Assembly: GCA_964589785.1 (NCBI GenBank)
Contig: CAZPUQ010000001.1
Location: 1-64,000, forward strand
Reading direction: 5' to 3'
Source of the DNA: JAGVSR01 sp964589785
GTDB lineage: Bacteria > Pseudomonadota > Alphaproteobacteria > Rhizobiales > Hyphomicrobiaceae
DNA length: 64,000 nucleotides
The notes beneath the pieces are model-generated. The model saw only the letters and a list, made by a program, of their open reading frames with translations. It did no database searches and had not been told where the DNA came from. Of this stretch, positions 30,135 to 39,148 are shown piece by piece. The stretch's first letter is position 1, and each line of letters opens with the position of its first letter. Made by a program: the position numbers and the translations under genes.

Positions 30135-30142
30135 GCGGGACC

Positions 30143-30862
30143 ATGGCAGGCAGGAGAAAAGGCAAGGGTCCGCCGAAGGGGCCGGGAGGCGGCCAGCGTC
30201 TGCTGCACGTGCGCGTGAAGACGGCCGCCAAGCGCTCGACCTCATCGGCGCGCTGGCTCGAGCGGCAGTTGAACGATCCGTATGTGGCCTCCGCGAAGCG
30301 CGAGGGATTTCGCTCGCGCGCTGCCTACAAGCTGATCGAGATCGACGACAAATACCGCATCCTGAAGCCCGGCCAGCGTGTCGTGGACTTGGGCGCGGCG
30401 CCCGGCGGCTGGTCGCAAGTGGCGGCCGAGCGCGTGCAGTCCATCGACGGCCGCGGCCAGGTTGTGGCGATCGACTATCTCGGCATGGAGCCTCTGGCCG
30501 GCGTCGAGATCGTGCAGCTCGATTTTACCGATCCCACGGCCGAGGCGCGGCTGAAGCAGCTTCTCCGCGGCGGCGGCGCGGACGTCGTCCTCTCCGACAT
30601 GGCGGCGCCGACCGTGGGGCACGCCAAGACGGACCATCTGCGCATTATGGGGCTCGCCGAGAGCGCGGCCGAGTTCGCCTGTGACGTGCTCGCGCCCGGC
30701 GGCGCGTTCCTCTGCAAGGTCTTCCAGGGCGGCACGGAGAAAGGCCTGCTCGATCTTCTCAAGCAGTCGTTCGCCGTGGTGCGTCACGTGAAACCGCCGG
30801 CGAGCCGCAGCGATTCGGCCGAGCTCTATGTGCTGGCGACGGGGTTCCGCCGCGGCGCCTAG
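30143..30862 (+). CDS. rlmE: 23S rRNA (uridine-2'-O)-methyltransferase RlmE
   Basis: A 239-residue RrmJ/FtsJ-type enzyme that 2'-O-methylates U2552 of 23S rRNA. The K-D-K-E tetrad is visible: K in RAAYKLIEID, D in VVLSDMAAP, K in FLCKVFQGG, E in SDSAELYVLA. The SAM motif is VVDLGAAPGGWSQVA. The basic N-terminal tail of about 45 residues is longer than in E. coli but usual in alphaproteobacteria. Confidence 0.95.
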   Translation: MAGRRKGKGPPKGPGGGQRLLHVRVKTAAKRSTSSARWLERQLNDPYVASAKREGFRSRAAYKLIEIDDKYRILKPGQRVVDLGAAPGGWSQVAAERVQSIDGRGQVVAIDYLGMEPLAGVEIVQLDFTDPTAEARLKQLLRGGGADVVLSDMAAPTVGHAKTDHLRIMGLAESAAEFACDVLAPGGAFLCKVFQGGTEKGLLDLLKQSFAVVRHVKPPASRSDSAELYVLATGFRRGA

Positions 30863-30875
30863 CACTCGGCGAAGC

Positions 30876-30913
30876 GACAAAAGAAAAACGGCGACCGCGG
30901 ATGCGATCGCCGT
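30876..30913 (-). terminator. Terminator of pqqA
   Basis: On the minus strand ACGGCGA pairs with TCGCCGT and runs into TTTTTCTTTTG, a strong intrinsic terminator. It also separates the convergent rlmE. Confidence 0.85.
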
Positions 30914-30956
30914 CCGTTCAACCGCTCAGCTTGCGCGAGCGAGCCGATCGACAGCC

Positions 30957-31046
30957 TTAGATGACGTCGATCTCGGCCGGCAGGTACGAGGTGACCTCGA
31001 GGCCGACTTCCTGCTCACGAACGGCGGGCTTGGTCCAGGTCTTCAT
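30957..31046 (-). CDS. pqqA: PQQ precursor peptide PqqA
   Basis: A 29-residue ribosomal peptide, precursor of the redox cofactor pyrroloquinoline quinone. The sequence starts MKTWTKPAVREQEVG and contains EVTSYLPAEI, where the conserved Glu and Tyr (E-x3-Y) are linked by PqqE/PqqD and oxidised to PQQ. A perfect GGAGGAA lies 5 bases before the ATG. No pqqBCDE genes follow; a strong terminator closes the unit, so it is a separate, possibly extra, pqqA. It is easily missed by gene finders because of its length. Confidence 0.9.
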   Translation of the reverse strand: MKTWTKPAVREQEVGLEVTSYLPAEIDVI

Positions 31047-31423
31047 AGCATTTCCTCCAGTTTCGTATTTGCTAACTACGTATTTAGCGAGCGATGGATT
31101 ACCGGAGATCACCACGGAGGTCCAATCGTATTTTCCTTCGCCGTGCATCAGTCGGACTGATGTGAAACATTATTCCATAACAAAAGGATGCGGGCTGAAG
31201 CGGCCAAGGCCGCTGCCGCGCCGCAACGAGTTGCTGGGCGCAGCGACGTGGGGGGCGGGCCTTGGCCGCGAGTCCCGGTGTGCTCTGACCGTGCCCCTGC
31301 CGAGATCGGGGGCGCGGTGGGCCGCACTTCCCCTCCGGGAGGGTGGGTGATATAGCGCTTCCGACATGATTTGCCCCCGACCGCGCGCGGGCCGTATGTC
31401 ACCCTCACGACAAGGAGAAACCC
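31047..31423. promoter_or_regulatory. pqqA-guaB intergenic region with perfect palindrome
   Basis: The 377 bases between divergent pqqA and guaB are AT-rich on the pqqA side. CATCAGTC (31146-31153) and GACTGATG (31155-31162) form a perfect inverted repeat around one base, about 100 bases before pqqA, a likely regulator site. Nearer pqqA, TAGTTAGC and the repeat AAATACG occur. The guaB side is GC-rich and featureless. Confidence 0.5.
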
Positions 31424-32920
31424 ATGGCGAAAGGCCCGATCGTCAACGATTTGGCGTTGGCCCTGACGTTCGACGACGTGCTGCTCGTGCCGGCCGCGTC
31501 CGAGGTCATGCCGGGGCAGGTTAACGTCGCCTCGCGGGTTACGAAGTCGATCAAGGTGAACATCCCGATCATCTCGTCCGCCATGGATACGGTGACCGAG
31601 GGACGGCTTGCGATTGCCATGGCCCAGGAAGGCGGCATCGGCGTGCTGCACCGCAACCTCGAGCCCAGGGATCAGTCGGCCCATGTGATCCAGGTCAAGA
31701 AGTATGAGAGCGGCATCGTGCTGAACCCGGTCACGATCGCCCCCGGGGCCCGGCTCCACGAAGCCCTGAAGCTCATGGCCGACCACTCCATCTCGGGCAT
31801 TCCGGTGGTGGAGACGAGGACGAAGGGCGGGGCGGGCAAGCTCGTCGGCATCCTCACGAATCGCGATGTGCGCTTCGCCACCAACATGGAGACGCCCGTC
31901 TCCGAGCTGATGACCAAGGACAAGCTCGTCACCGTGAAGCGGTCCGTCAGCCAGGCGGACGCCCGCCGGCTCCTGCATCAGCACCGGATCGAGAAGCTGA
32001 TCGTCGTCGACGACGACTTCCGCTGCATCGGCCTCATCACGGTGAAGGACATCGAGAAGGCGCAGAAGCATCCAAACGCCTGCAAGGACGCGGAGGGGCG
32101 TCTGCGCGTCGCCGCGGCGACGACGGTCGGCGAGGACGGCTTTGCCCGCACCGAGGCCCTCATCGCCGCGGGCTGTGACCTGATCGTCGTCGACACCGCG
32201 CACGGTCACTCCGCGCGCGTCCTCGAGATGGTGGAGCGCATCAAGAAGCTGTCGAACTCGGTGCAGGTCGCGGCCGGCAACGTGGCAACCGCCGCGGCCA
32301 CCCGCGCGCTCATCCAGGCCGGCGCCGATGCGGTGAAGGTCGGCATCGGACCGGGCTCGATCTGCACGACGCGCATCGTTGCCGGCGTCGGCGTGCCGCA
32401 GCTCACGGCCATCATGAACTGCGCGGCGGAGGCCCATAAGCACGGCATCCCGATCATCGCCGACGGCGGCATTCGCTTCTCGGGCGACATCGTAAAGGCG
32501 CTGGCCGCGGGCGCCGACTGCGTCATGATCGGCTCGCTGCTCGCGGGTACCGACGAGGCGCCCGGCGAGACCTACCTTTACCAGGGCCGGACCTACAAGG
32601 CCTACCGCGGCATGGGCTCGGTGGGCGCCATGGCCCGCGGCTCCGCTGATCGCTATTTCCAGCAGGAGGTGAAGGACACGCTGAAGCTCGTGCCCGAGGG
32701 CATCGAGGGGCAGGTTCCCTATAAGGGGCCGGTCGACGGCGTGCTGCACCAGCTTGTGGGCGGCCTGCGCGCCGGCATGGGCTACACCGGCTCCAAGACT
32801 CTCGAGGAGCTGCGCCAGAAGGCGGAGTTCGTGCGCATCTCGCCGGCGTCCATGCGCGAGAGCCACGCCCACGGCGTCGCCATCACGCGCGAGAGCCCGA
32901 ACTATCCGGGCGGGGTTTAG
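31424..32920 (+). CDS. guaB: IMP dehydrogenase
   Basis: A 498-residue enzyme oxidising IMP to XMP, the committed step to GMP. Two CBS domains lie at about 95-205. The catalytic loop GIGPGSICTTR holds the nucleophilic Cys. ADGGIRFSGDIVKAL and the later SVGAMARGSADRY flap are typical. AAGGAG precedes the ATG. The next genes are a MAPEG gene and rsmB, with guaA 2.9 kb downstream on the same strand. Confidence 0.97.
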   Translation: MAKGPIVNDLALALTFDDVLLVPAASEVMPGQVNVASRVTKSIKVNIPIISSAMDTVTEGRLAIAMAQEGGIGVLHRNLEPRDQSAHVIQVKKYESGIVLNPVTIAPGARLHEALKLMADHSISGIPVVETRTKGGAGKLVGILTNRDVRFATNMETPVSELMTKDKLVTVKRSVSQADARRLLHQHRIEKLIVVDDDFRCIGLITVKDIEKAQKHPNACKDAEGRLRVAAATTVGEDGFARTEALIAAGCDLIVVDTAHGHSARVLEMVERIKKLSNSVQVAAGNVATAAATRALIQAGADAVKVGIGPGSICTTRIVAGVGVPQLTAIMNCAAEAHKHGIPIIADGGIRFSGDIVKALAAGADCVMIGSLLAGTDEAPGETYLYQGRTYKAYRGMGSVGAMARGSADRYFQQEVKDTLKLVPEGIEGQVPYKGPVDGVLHQLVGGLRAGMGYTGSKTLEELRQKAEFVRISPASMRESHAHGVAITRESPNYPGGV

Positions 32921-32931
32921 GGAGAGCAGCT

Positions 32932-33354
32932 ATGCCGGCCGATCTGTCGATCCTGATGCCTGTCCTCGTGCAGGCGGCGCTGACGTTCGTTCTGCTCCTC
33001 TGGATGGCGAAGGAGCGTTTCGCCGCCGTCCGTGCCGGAACGGTCATCCGCAACGAGCCGGGCGTGCGTCCGACCTGGACCGGCCGCGCCGGCACGATCT
33101 CGAATGCGTTCCACAACCAGCTCGAGATGCCGATGCTGTTCTACGTGGTCGCGGTGCTCGCGATCATCACCGGCGGCGCCAACCACGTGATGACGGCGCT
33201 GGCCTGGATCTACGTCGTCCTGCGGATCGTCCACGCGGCGATTCATACGACCTACAATCACGTCCCGCACCGGTTCGCCGTCTATCTCCTGAGCAATGTC
33301 GCCCTGATCGCCATGTGGGTTCTGCTTGCCGTGCATATCCTGACCGCGGGCTGA
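32932..33354 (+). CDS. MAPEG family membrane protein
   Basis: A 140-residue protein with four hydrophobic helices in the MAPEG arrangement. Characteristic pieces are the R-x-x-x-AxxN-like segment AGTISNAFHNQLEMPMLFYV and LRIVHAAIHTTYN. MAPEG proteins include glutathione transferases and peroxidases of membranes; many bacterial ones are uncharacterised. It lies 11 bases after guaB and 6 bases before rsmB, so it is in that operon. Confidence 0.85.
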   Translation: MPADLSILMPVLVQAALTFVLLLWMAKERFAAVRAGTVIRNEPGVRPTWTGRAGTISNAFHNQLEMPMLFYVVAVLAIITGGANHVMTALAWIYVVLRIVHAAIHTTYNHVPHRFAVYLLSNVALIAMWVLLAVHILTAG

Positions 33355-33360
33355 CGGGCG

Positions 33361-34656
33361 ATGAAAACCGGCGCGCGCATCGCCGCTGCCATCGAAATCC
33401 TCGACACGATCCTGACGCGTCACCAGCCGGTCAGCATCGCGCTGTCGGACTGGGGAAAATCGCATCGCTTTGCCGGATCGGGCGACCGCAACGCCATCGG
33501 CGGCCTCGTCTACGATGCCCTCAGGCGCCGGTCCTCCATTGCCTGGGCGATGGGAGCCGACACGCCCCGCGCGCTCGCCATCGGCGCGGCCCCCGCGGCC
33601 TTCCGCATGGAGCCCGACGAGGTCGCCGCGCAGTGCGACGGCAGCCCGCACGCGCCCGACGTGCTTACAGAGTCCGAGCGCGCCGGCCTCCTCCGGCCGC
33701 TCGCGGAGGCGCCCCCGCATATCCGGGCGGACGTGCCGGAATGGCTCTGGCCGAGCTTCGTCGCAGCGTTCGGCGACACCGCCGTGGACGAGGGACGGCG
33801 GCTTGCGGAGCGCGCGCCCGCCGATCTCAGGGTCAACACGTTGAAGGCGACGCGAGAGAAGGTGCTGAAGGCGCTGGCCGAGTTCGGTGCGGTGCCGACC
33901 CAGCATTCGCCGGTCGGCGTGCGGGTGCCCGCGCCGGTCGGCACGGCGCGCACGCCCAACCTGGAGGCGGAAGCCGCATTCCAGGCCGGCTGGTTCGAGA
34001 TCCAGGACGAGGGGTCGCAGCTCGCCGCGCTATTGGCGGGGGCCGGTCCGCGGCTGCAGGTGCTCGACCTGTGCGCGGGCGCCGGCGGCAAGACGCTGGC
34101 GCTGGCGGCGGGCATGCAGAACACCGGCCAGATCTACGCCTACGACGAGGATCGCATGCGGCTGAAGCCGATCTTCGAGCGCGTGAAGCGGGCGGGCGTG
34201 CGCAACGTGCAGATCCTGAAGGGCGGCGACCGCAATGCGCTTGAGGCGCTGGGCGCGAGGTTCGATCTCGTCCTCGTCGATGCGCCCTGTACCGGCACGG
34301 GCGTCTGGCGGCGCCGTCCGGAGAGCAAGTGGAAACTGAAGCCGCGCAATATCGAAGAGCGCCGGGCCGAGCAGGCGTCGGTGCTCGCCATGGCGAAGGA
34401 CCTCGTCAAGCCCGGCGGGCGGCTCGCCTACGTCACGTGCTCTATCCTTCCCGAGGAGAACAGCGGCAGCGTGGAGGCCTTCCTCGCCACCGCGCCCGAC
34501 TTCGCCGTCCGTCCCTTCGGGCCGGAGTGGCGGGAGCGGATCGGGAGCGAGCCGCCGCCTTCGGCCGACCGGCGGAGCGACACGCTTCAGTTGACGCCCG
34601 CCACCCATGGCACGGATGGCTTCTTCATCGCCATCCTGGAGCGTCGGGGTGGCTGA
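33361..34656 (+). CDS. rsmB: RsmB/NOP family rRNA m5C methyltransferase
   Basis: A 431-residue SAM-dependent RNA cytosine-C5 methyltransferase. An N-terminal NusB-like region of about 140 residues precedes the catalytic domain. LDLCAGAGGKTLALAAGMQ is motif I. DAPCTGTGVWRRRPE (motif IV Cys) and YVTCSILPEENSGS (motif VI catalytic Cys) are both intact. The likely target is C967-type 16S rRNA, though other RsmB/F relatives are similar. Confidence 0.9.
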   Translation: MKTGARIAAAIEILDTILTRHQPVSIALSDWGKSHRFAGSGDRNAIGGLVYDALRRRSSIAWAMGADTPRALAIGAAPAAFRMEPDEVAAQCDGSPHAPDVLTESERAGLLRPLAEAPPHIRADVPEWLWPSFVAAFGDTAVDEGRRLAERAPADLRVNTLKATREKVLKALAEFGAVPTQHSPVGVRVPAPVGTARTPNLEAEAAFQAGWFEIQDEGSQLAALLAGAGPRLQVLDLCAGAGGKTLALAAGMQNTGQIYAYDEDRMRLKPIFERVKRAGVRNVQILKGGDRNALEALGARFDLVLVDAPCTGTGVWRRRPESKWKLKPRNIEERRAEQASVLAMAKDLVKPGGRLAYVTCSILPEENSGSVEAFLATAPDFAVRPFGPEWRERIGSEPPPSADRRSDTLQLTPATHGTDGFFIAILERRGG

Positions 34657-34721
34657 CCGCGCGGACGGCGTCGATGCCTTGATAGAGTGCGCGCGTCGCG
34701 GTCGTCGGCTGGTTGGAAGGA

Positions 34722-35651
34722 ATGTCGTCCGTGCAGCGTGACCGTCAGGTCCTGGCTCTCTCCGACGGCAGAACCGTCGGCTTCGCGGAATATGGCGATG
34801 GCAATGGCCGGCCGGTGCTGGCGCTTCATGGTGCTCCGGCGTGCCGGCTGATGTTCGCCGTCGCCGATGCGGCGGCGCGGACGCACGGTCTGCGCATCCT
34901 GGCCCCGGACCGGCCGGGCTACGGGCTGACGCCGCCGGACAGCTCCCCTACTCTTTCCGCGCGCACGGACTGGCTCGTCGCGGTTGCGGACGCCCTCGGC
35001 CTTCGCCGCTTCGGCGTGCTCGGTGTTTCCGGCGGGTGCCCCTATGCGGTGTCGCTGGCGGCCCGGCTCCAGGGCCGGATCGCGGCTCTGGCCCTCGTCT
35101 CGCCCATGGGGCCCGTCGCCGACTATGCCGCCTCGCCGGACGCGGACAGAGCGCCGTTCTCCTTTCTCCAGGATCGCTTCTTCCTGCGCCTGCCCCAACG
35201 AACGTGGCTCACGCATCCGGTCGGAGACCTCCTGGCATCGGCCTGCCGTCATGGGCCCGACCTGTCGGCGCGGCTCTTCCGGAGGCTCGCGGCGGCCCCC
35301 GATGCGCGCATCCTCTCGCAGCCCGACGTCATGCGGACGATGCGCGAGATGACGCTCGAGGCGCTGCGTCAGGGCGGCGGTGGCAGCATCGCGGATCTGG
35401 AGATCTATGCTCGGCCGTGGGGCGTCCCCTTTGCGGATGTGACGGCGCCCGCCGTGCTGTGGCAGGGCACGGCCGACCCCATCGTTCCGCCGCAGGCGGC
35501 GGTCTGGCTGGCGCGGCAACTTCCCCGTTGCACGCTGCATCTGGTGCAGGGTGCCGGCCATTTCTGGGTGTTCGAGCATGTGGACGCCGTGCTCGAAGCG
35601 CTGGGCTTGCTGATGGCCGAGAACGGACTGCCGCCGATCCGCTCATCTTGA
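34722..35651 (+). CDS. Alpha/beta fold hydrolase
   Basis: A 309-residue hydrolase with a complete triad pattern. The nucleophile elbow is GVSGGCPYA, with the oxyanion-side LHGAPACRLM upstream. The Asp is in WQGTADPIVPP and the His in GAGHFWVFEH. The lid region is about 130-215. Substrate unknown. The start ATG at 34722 is close to GGAAGGA; a TTG 9 bases upstream is possible. It lies between rsmB and guaA on the same strand. Confidence 0.86.
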   Translation: MSSVQRDRQVLALSDGRTVGFAEYGDGNGRPVLALHGAPACRLMFAVADAAARTHGLRILAPDRPGYGLTPPDSSPTLSARTDWLVAVADALGLRRFGVLGVSGGCPYAVSLAARLQGRIAALALVSPMGPVADYAASPDADRAPFSFLQDRFFLRLPQRTWLTHPVGDLLASACRHGPDLSARLFRRLAAAPDARILSQPDVMRTMREMTLEALRQGGGGSIADLEIYARPWGVPFADVTAPAVLWQGTADPIVPPQAAVWLARQLPRCTLHLVQGAGHFWVFEHVDAVLEALGLLMAENGLPPIRSS

Positions 35652-35797
35652 AAGATCGGTCGCACGGACTGCGGGGCCGGACGATTGGCTACTGATCGAG
35701 GCGATAGGGCAGCTTGACGGTGCAACGGCCGGATGGTCTACCGCGCGCAAGGGGCGTGCGAGCCGCCCCCGCTACAGACGGAGCCCCGGCGCACCCC

Positions 35798-37345
35798 ATG
35801 AACGACACCGTCCTCATCATCGATTTCGGCAGCCAGGTGACCCAGTTGATCGCCCGGCGGGTGCGTGAGGCCGGGGTCTACTGCGAGATCCATCCCTTCC
35901 AGAGCGCGGCGTCGGCATTCGAGCGGCTGGCGCCCAAGGCCGTGATCCTCTCCGGCGGGCCGGCGTCCGTGACCGAGGCTGAGAGCCCGCGCGCACCTGC
36001 GGCCGTGTTCGACAAAGGCGTTCCCGTGCTCGGCATCTGCTACGGCCAGCAGACCATGGCCGAGCAGCTCGGGGGCAAGGTGGAGAGCGGACATCATCGC
36101 GAGTTCGGCCGCGCGATGCTCGACGTGCGCGCGCCGTCGGCGCTCTTCGACGGCGTCTGGACGACGGGCGAGCGGCACCAGGTCTGGATGAGCCACGGCG
36201 ATCGCGTCACGCGGCTGCCCGAAGGCTTTAAGGTGATCGCCACGAGCGAGAACGCGCCCTTTGCGGCCGTCGCCGACGAGCGCCGCCGCTACTATGCGGT
36301 GCAGTTCCACCCCGAGGTGGTGCACACCCCCGACGGCGCCAGGCTCATCTCCAACTTCGTGCACAGGATCGCCGGTCTGAAGTCCGACTGGACGATGGCG
36401 GCGTACCGCCGGGAGATGATCGCCAGGATCCAGCGCCAGGTTGGCAAAGGCCGCGTCATCTGCGGGCTGTCGGGTGGCGTCGACAGTGCGGTCGCCGCGG
36501 TGCTGATCCACGAGGCGATCGGCGACCAGCTCACGTGCGTCTTCGTCGACCACGGCCTGATGCGTCTCGGCGAGGCGGAGCAGGTCGTCGACCTCTTCCG
36601 CGGTCACTACAACATCCCGCTCGTGCACGTCGATGCGTCGGAGCTGTTCCTCGGCGAGCTGACCGGCGTGACCGACCCGGAGGCGAAGCGCAAGACCATC
36701 GGCCGTCTCTTCATCGATGTCTTCGAGAAGGAGGCGAGGACGATCGGCGGGGCGCAGTTCCTGGCCCAGGGCACGCTCTATCCGGACGTGATCGAGAGTG
36801 TGTCGTTTACCGGGGGCCCGTCGGTGACGATCAAGTCGCATCACAATGTCGGCGGCCTGCCGGAGCGCATGAACATGCAGCTCGTAGAGCCGCTGCGCGA
36901 ACTCTTCAAGGACGAGGTGCGCGCGCTGGGCCGCGAGCTCGGCCTGCCCGACGCCTTCGTCGGGCGCCATCCGTTCCCCGGGCCGGGGCTCGCGATCCGC
37001 ATTCCCGGCGAGATTACGCCGGACAAGCTCGACATCCTGCGCAAGGCCGATGCGATCTATCTCGACGAGATCCGCTCCGCGGGCCTCTACGACGCCATCT
37101 GGCAGGCCTTCGCCGTGCTGCTGCCGGTGCGCACGGTCGGCGTCATGGGCGACGGGCGCACCTACGACCACGTGCTGGGGCTGAGGGCGGTCACCTCCGT
37201 CGACGGCATGACGGCGGACTTCTTCCCCTTCGACATGGGCTTCCTCGGCCGCGTCGCGACGCGCATCATCAACGAGGTGCGCGGCATCAACCGCGTCGTC
37301 TACGACGTCACCTCGAAGCCGCCCGGCACGATCGAGTGGGAGTGA
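35798..37345 (+). CDS. guaA: GMP synthase (glutamine-hydrolysing)
   Basis: A 515-residue enzyme that aminates XMP to GMP. The N-terminal class I amidotransferase domain has VLGICYGQQTM with the nucleophilic Cys and QFHPEVVHT with the His. The ATP-pyrophosphatase domain has ICGLSGGVDSAVAAV, and the C-terminal dimer domain ends in PPGTIEWE. The last 15 bases are the attachment site of the integrated element, which restores the normal stop. The start is the ATG at 35798 (MNDTVLIIDFGSQ). Confidence 0.97.
   Translation: MNDTVLIIDFGSQVTQLIARRVREAGVYCEIHPFQSAASAFERLAPKAVILSGGPASVTEAESPRAPAAVFDKGVPVLGICYGQQTMAEQLGGKVESGHHREFGRAMLDVRAPSALFDGVWTTGERHQVWMSHGDRVTRLPEGFKVIATSENAPFAAVADERRRYYAVQFHPEVVHTPDGARLISNFVHRIAGLKSDWTMAAYRREMIARIQRQVGKGRVICGLSGGVDSAVAAVLIHEAIGDQLTCVFVDHGLMRLGEAEQVVDLFRGHYNIPLVHVDASELFLGELTGVTDPEAKRKTIGRLFIDVFEKEARTIGGAQFLAQGTLYPDVIESVSFTGGPSVTIKSHHNVGGLPERMNMQLVEPLRELFKDEVRALGRELGLPDAFVGRHPFPGPGLAIRIPGEITPDKLDILRKADAIYLDEIRSAGLYDAIWQAFAVLLPVRTVGVMGDGRTYDHVLGLRAVTSVDGMTADFFPFDMGFLGRVATRIINEVRGINRVVYDVTSKPPGTIEWE
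37331..37345 (+). repeat. attL core repeat
   Basis: ATCGAGTGGGAGTGA, the last codons and stop of guaA. The identical 15 bases recur at 57308-57322. Confidence 0.88.
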
Positions 37346-37400
37346 ATTAAGGTCGTTTCAGACCATCTCGCTCCGTGTCGAAGATCGCACGATCCCATTG

Positions 37401-37536
37401 ATTGGTAGGGATTATCTTTCCTACCCCGTATCGCTGCATATCACCCCAGCCCAGCCACTGTGTTGGTAGCGATGTTGGTATGGCGCAGGATGGTCGAGAA
37501 ACGGGCTTTCGCTACCAACACCCCCCTTTGTTGGTA
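37401..37536. repeat. Arm-type integrase-binding repeats
   Basis: Copies of (G)TTGGTA lie at 37401, 37462, 37474 and 37530, with one inverted copy (TACCAAC, 37513-37519). The same motif, GTTGGTATGG, occurs at the other end (57241-57250) near attR. Repeats at both ends near the core sites fit arm-type sites of a tyrosine integrase. Confidence 0.6.
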
Positions 37537-37566
37537 TCCGTTTGCCCCCAGACCGGATGCGGATTT

Positions 37567-38916
37567 ATGGGCGATCTCACTGATAAAGAACTGAAAAATC
37601 TGAAGCCGAGGACCAAGCTGTACAAGGTGGCGGACCGCGACGGGATGCACGCGGCCGTCACTCCGACAGGGGTCATCTCGTTCCGGTATCAGTACCGGGT
37701 GAACGGGCGGCAGGAGGTCTTGACCATCGGCCGTTACAGCGCCGAGGCGGCGCGCAAGCTGACACGGGCACCCGACTCGCTGGAATACGGAATGGAGGTG
37801 TCGCTTGCGGAGGCGAGGACGCTGCTGGCGCGCGCCCGGCGTCAGGTCGAGCTGGGCGAGTCGCCGTCGAAAGCCAAGGTGGAAAAGCGCACCGCGTCGG
37901 CCGCAGCGTTGACGTTCGGCGGATGGGCGGAAGCCTATTTCAAGCATAAGGCCGATCCCAAGTCGGGGGCCGAGAAACTGGCTGACAGCACCTTGGCGAT
38001 GCGCCGATCCGTCTATGATCGCGCTATTGCAGGCGAGTTGTCGAAGCTCAAGCTGGCGGAAGTGACGCCGCAACGTCTGAAACGCCTGTGCGATGAGGTA
38101 AAGGAAAAGCGCGGGCCGGCTGTCGCCGTGCATGTCCGGGAGGTCGTGTTGCTGGTGTTCCGCCACGCCCAAGGAAGCGGGCTGGATGTGAGCAACCCGG
38201 CCGAGTCGATCCGCACCAGCGCCATCGCCACGTTCGAGCCGCGCGACCGCGCCTTGTCTCCGTCCGAGGTTCGCGCGGTCCTGGCGGCCTTGGATCATGT
38301 GTCGGCAGCACCCACGCTGCGCTTAGCGGTGAAGTTTGTCCTGCTGACCGGCGTTCGCAAGTCGGAGTTCATCGACGCCACATGGAAGGAAATCGACTTC
38401 ACCGCTGCGCGCTGGACGATCCCGGCCGAGCGCATGAAGGCCGGCAAGGCGCATGTTGTCCCGCTGAGCGATCAGGCGCTCGACATTCTGACGGCGTTCC
38501 GCACCATGTTCGGCAACAGTCGATACCTTCACCCCGGCCGATATGACGGCGATACGCCTATCAGCAACGCGACGCTCAACCGCGTGATCGACACGGTCGT
38601 AGAGCGCATCCGGGAGACTGATCCTGATTTTCAGAGCTTTGGTGTTCACGACCTGCGCCGCACGTTTTCGACCGGCCTAAACCGCGCCAAGTTCGATGAT
38701 CGTTGGATCGAGATGAGCTTGGCCCACGCGCCCCGGAACCGGATCGCGGCCATCTACAACGTGAACCGCTACCTCGCCGAGCGGAAGATCATGCTTCAAT
38801 GCTGGGCTGACATGCTCGACGCTTGGGTAAGGGGCGAATCCGCCAAGAAGCTGATCGCCGACGCGAAGCGACGTGCCGCTGAGGTCCACGACGACGAACT
38901 GGACGACGATCTCTGA
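37567..38916 (+). CDS. int: Tyrosine-type integrase
   Basis: A 449-residue site-specific recombinase of the P4/prophage type, with the N-terminal DUF4102-like arm-binding domain (KVADRDGMHAAVTPTGVISF) and a SAM-like core-binding domain. In the catalytic domain TGVRKSEFIDATW holds the first Arg, FGVHDLRRTFSTGL the His and second Arg, and IAAIYNVNRY the likely nucleophile Tyr. It should excise and insert the element at the guaA end. The ATG at 37567 fits the family start; the frame upstream covers the arm repeats. Confidence 0.93.
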   Translation: MGDLTDKELKNLKPRTKLYKVADRDGMHAAVTPTGVISFRYQYRVNGRQEVLTIGRYSAEAARKLTRAPDSLEYGMEVSLAEARTLLARARRQVELGESPSKAKVEKRTASAAALTFGGWAEAYFKHKADPKSGAEKLADSTLAMRRSVYDRAIAGELSKLKLAEVTPQRLKRLCDEVKEKRGPAVAVHVREVVLLVFRHAQGSGLDVSNPAESIRTSAIATFEPRDRALSPSEVRAVLAALDHVSAAPTLRLAVKFVLLTGVRKSEFIDATWKEIDFTAARWTIPAERMKAGKAHVVPLSDQALDILTAFRTMFGNSRYLHPGRYDGDTPISNATLNRVIDTVVERIRETDPDFQSFGVHDLRRTFSTGLNRAKFDDRWIEMSLAHAPRNRIAAIYNVNRYLAERKIMLQCWADMLDAWVRGESAKKLIADAKRRAAEVHDDELDDDL

Positions 38917-38917
38917 A

Positions 38918-39148
38918 TTACGTGAGGCTCGCGTCCATTCTGTCAGTCGTTGTCATTGGTGGCCGCCAGCCGGCGGGATCGGCGATCCAGCGGTCGATGT
39001 CGGATTCATGCCAGCCTGCACCGTTCATGCTGATCCTGAGTTGGGGCGGGAAGGTGCCTTCGGCGATCTTGCGGTAGATGGTGGACCGGGACAGGCCGGT
39101 ACGGGCGAGAACGGTTTTCAGGCGGATGATACGGTCTGGTGTGGGCAT
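38918..39148 (-). CDS. AlpA-family excisionase/regulator
   Basis: A 76-residue MerR-like helix-turn-helix protein of the AlpA type: RIIRLKTVLARTGLSRSTIY, then KIAEGTFPPQLRIS and GWHESDIDRWIADP. These proteins activate integrase or assist excision of P4-like elements. It converges with int, separated by one base, which suggests control by opposing transcription. The start ATG at 39148 has GGAGG about 10 bases upstream. Confidence 0.85.
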   Translation of the reverse strand: MPTPDRIIRLKTVLARTGLSRSTIYRKIAEGTFPPQLRISMNGAGWHESDIDRWIADPAGWRPPMTTTDRMDASLT

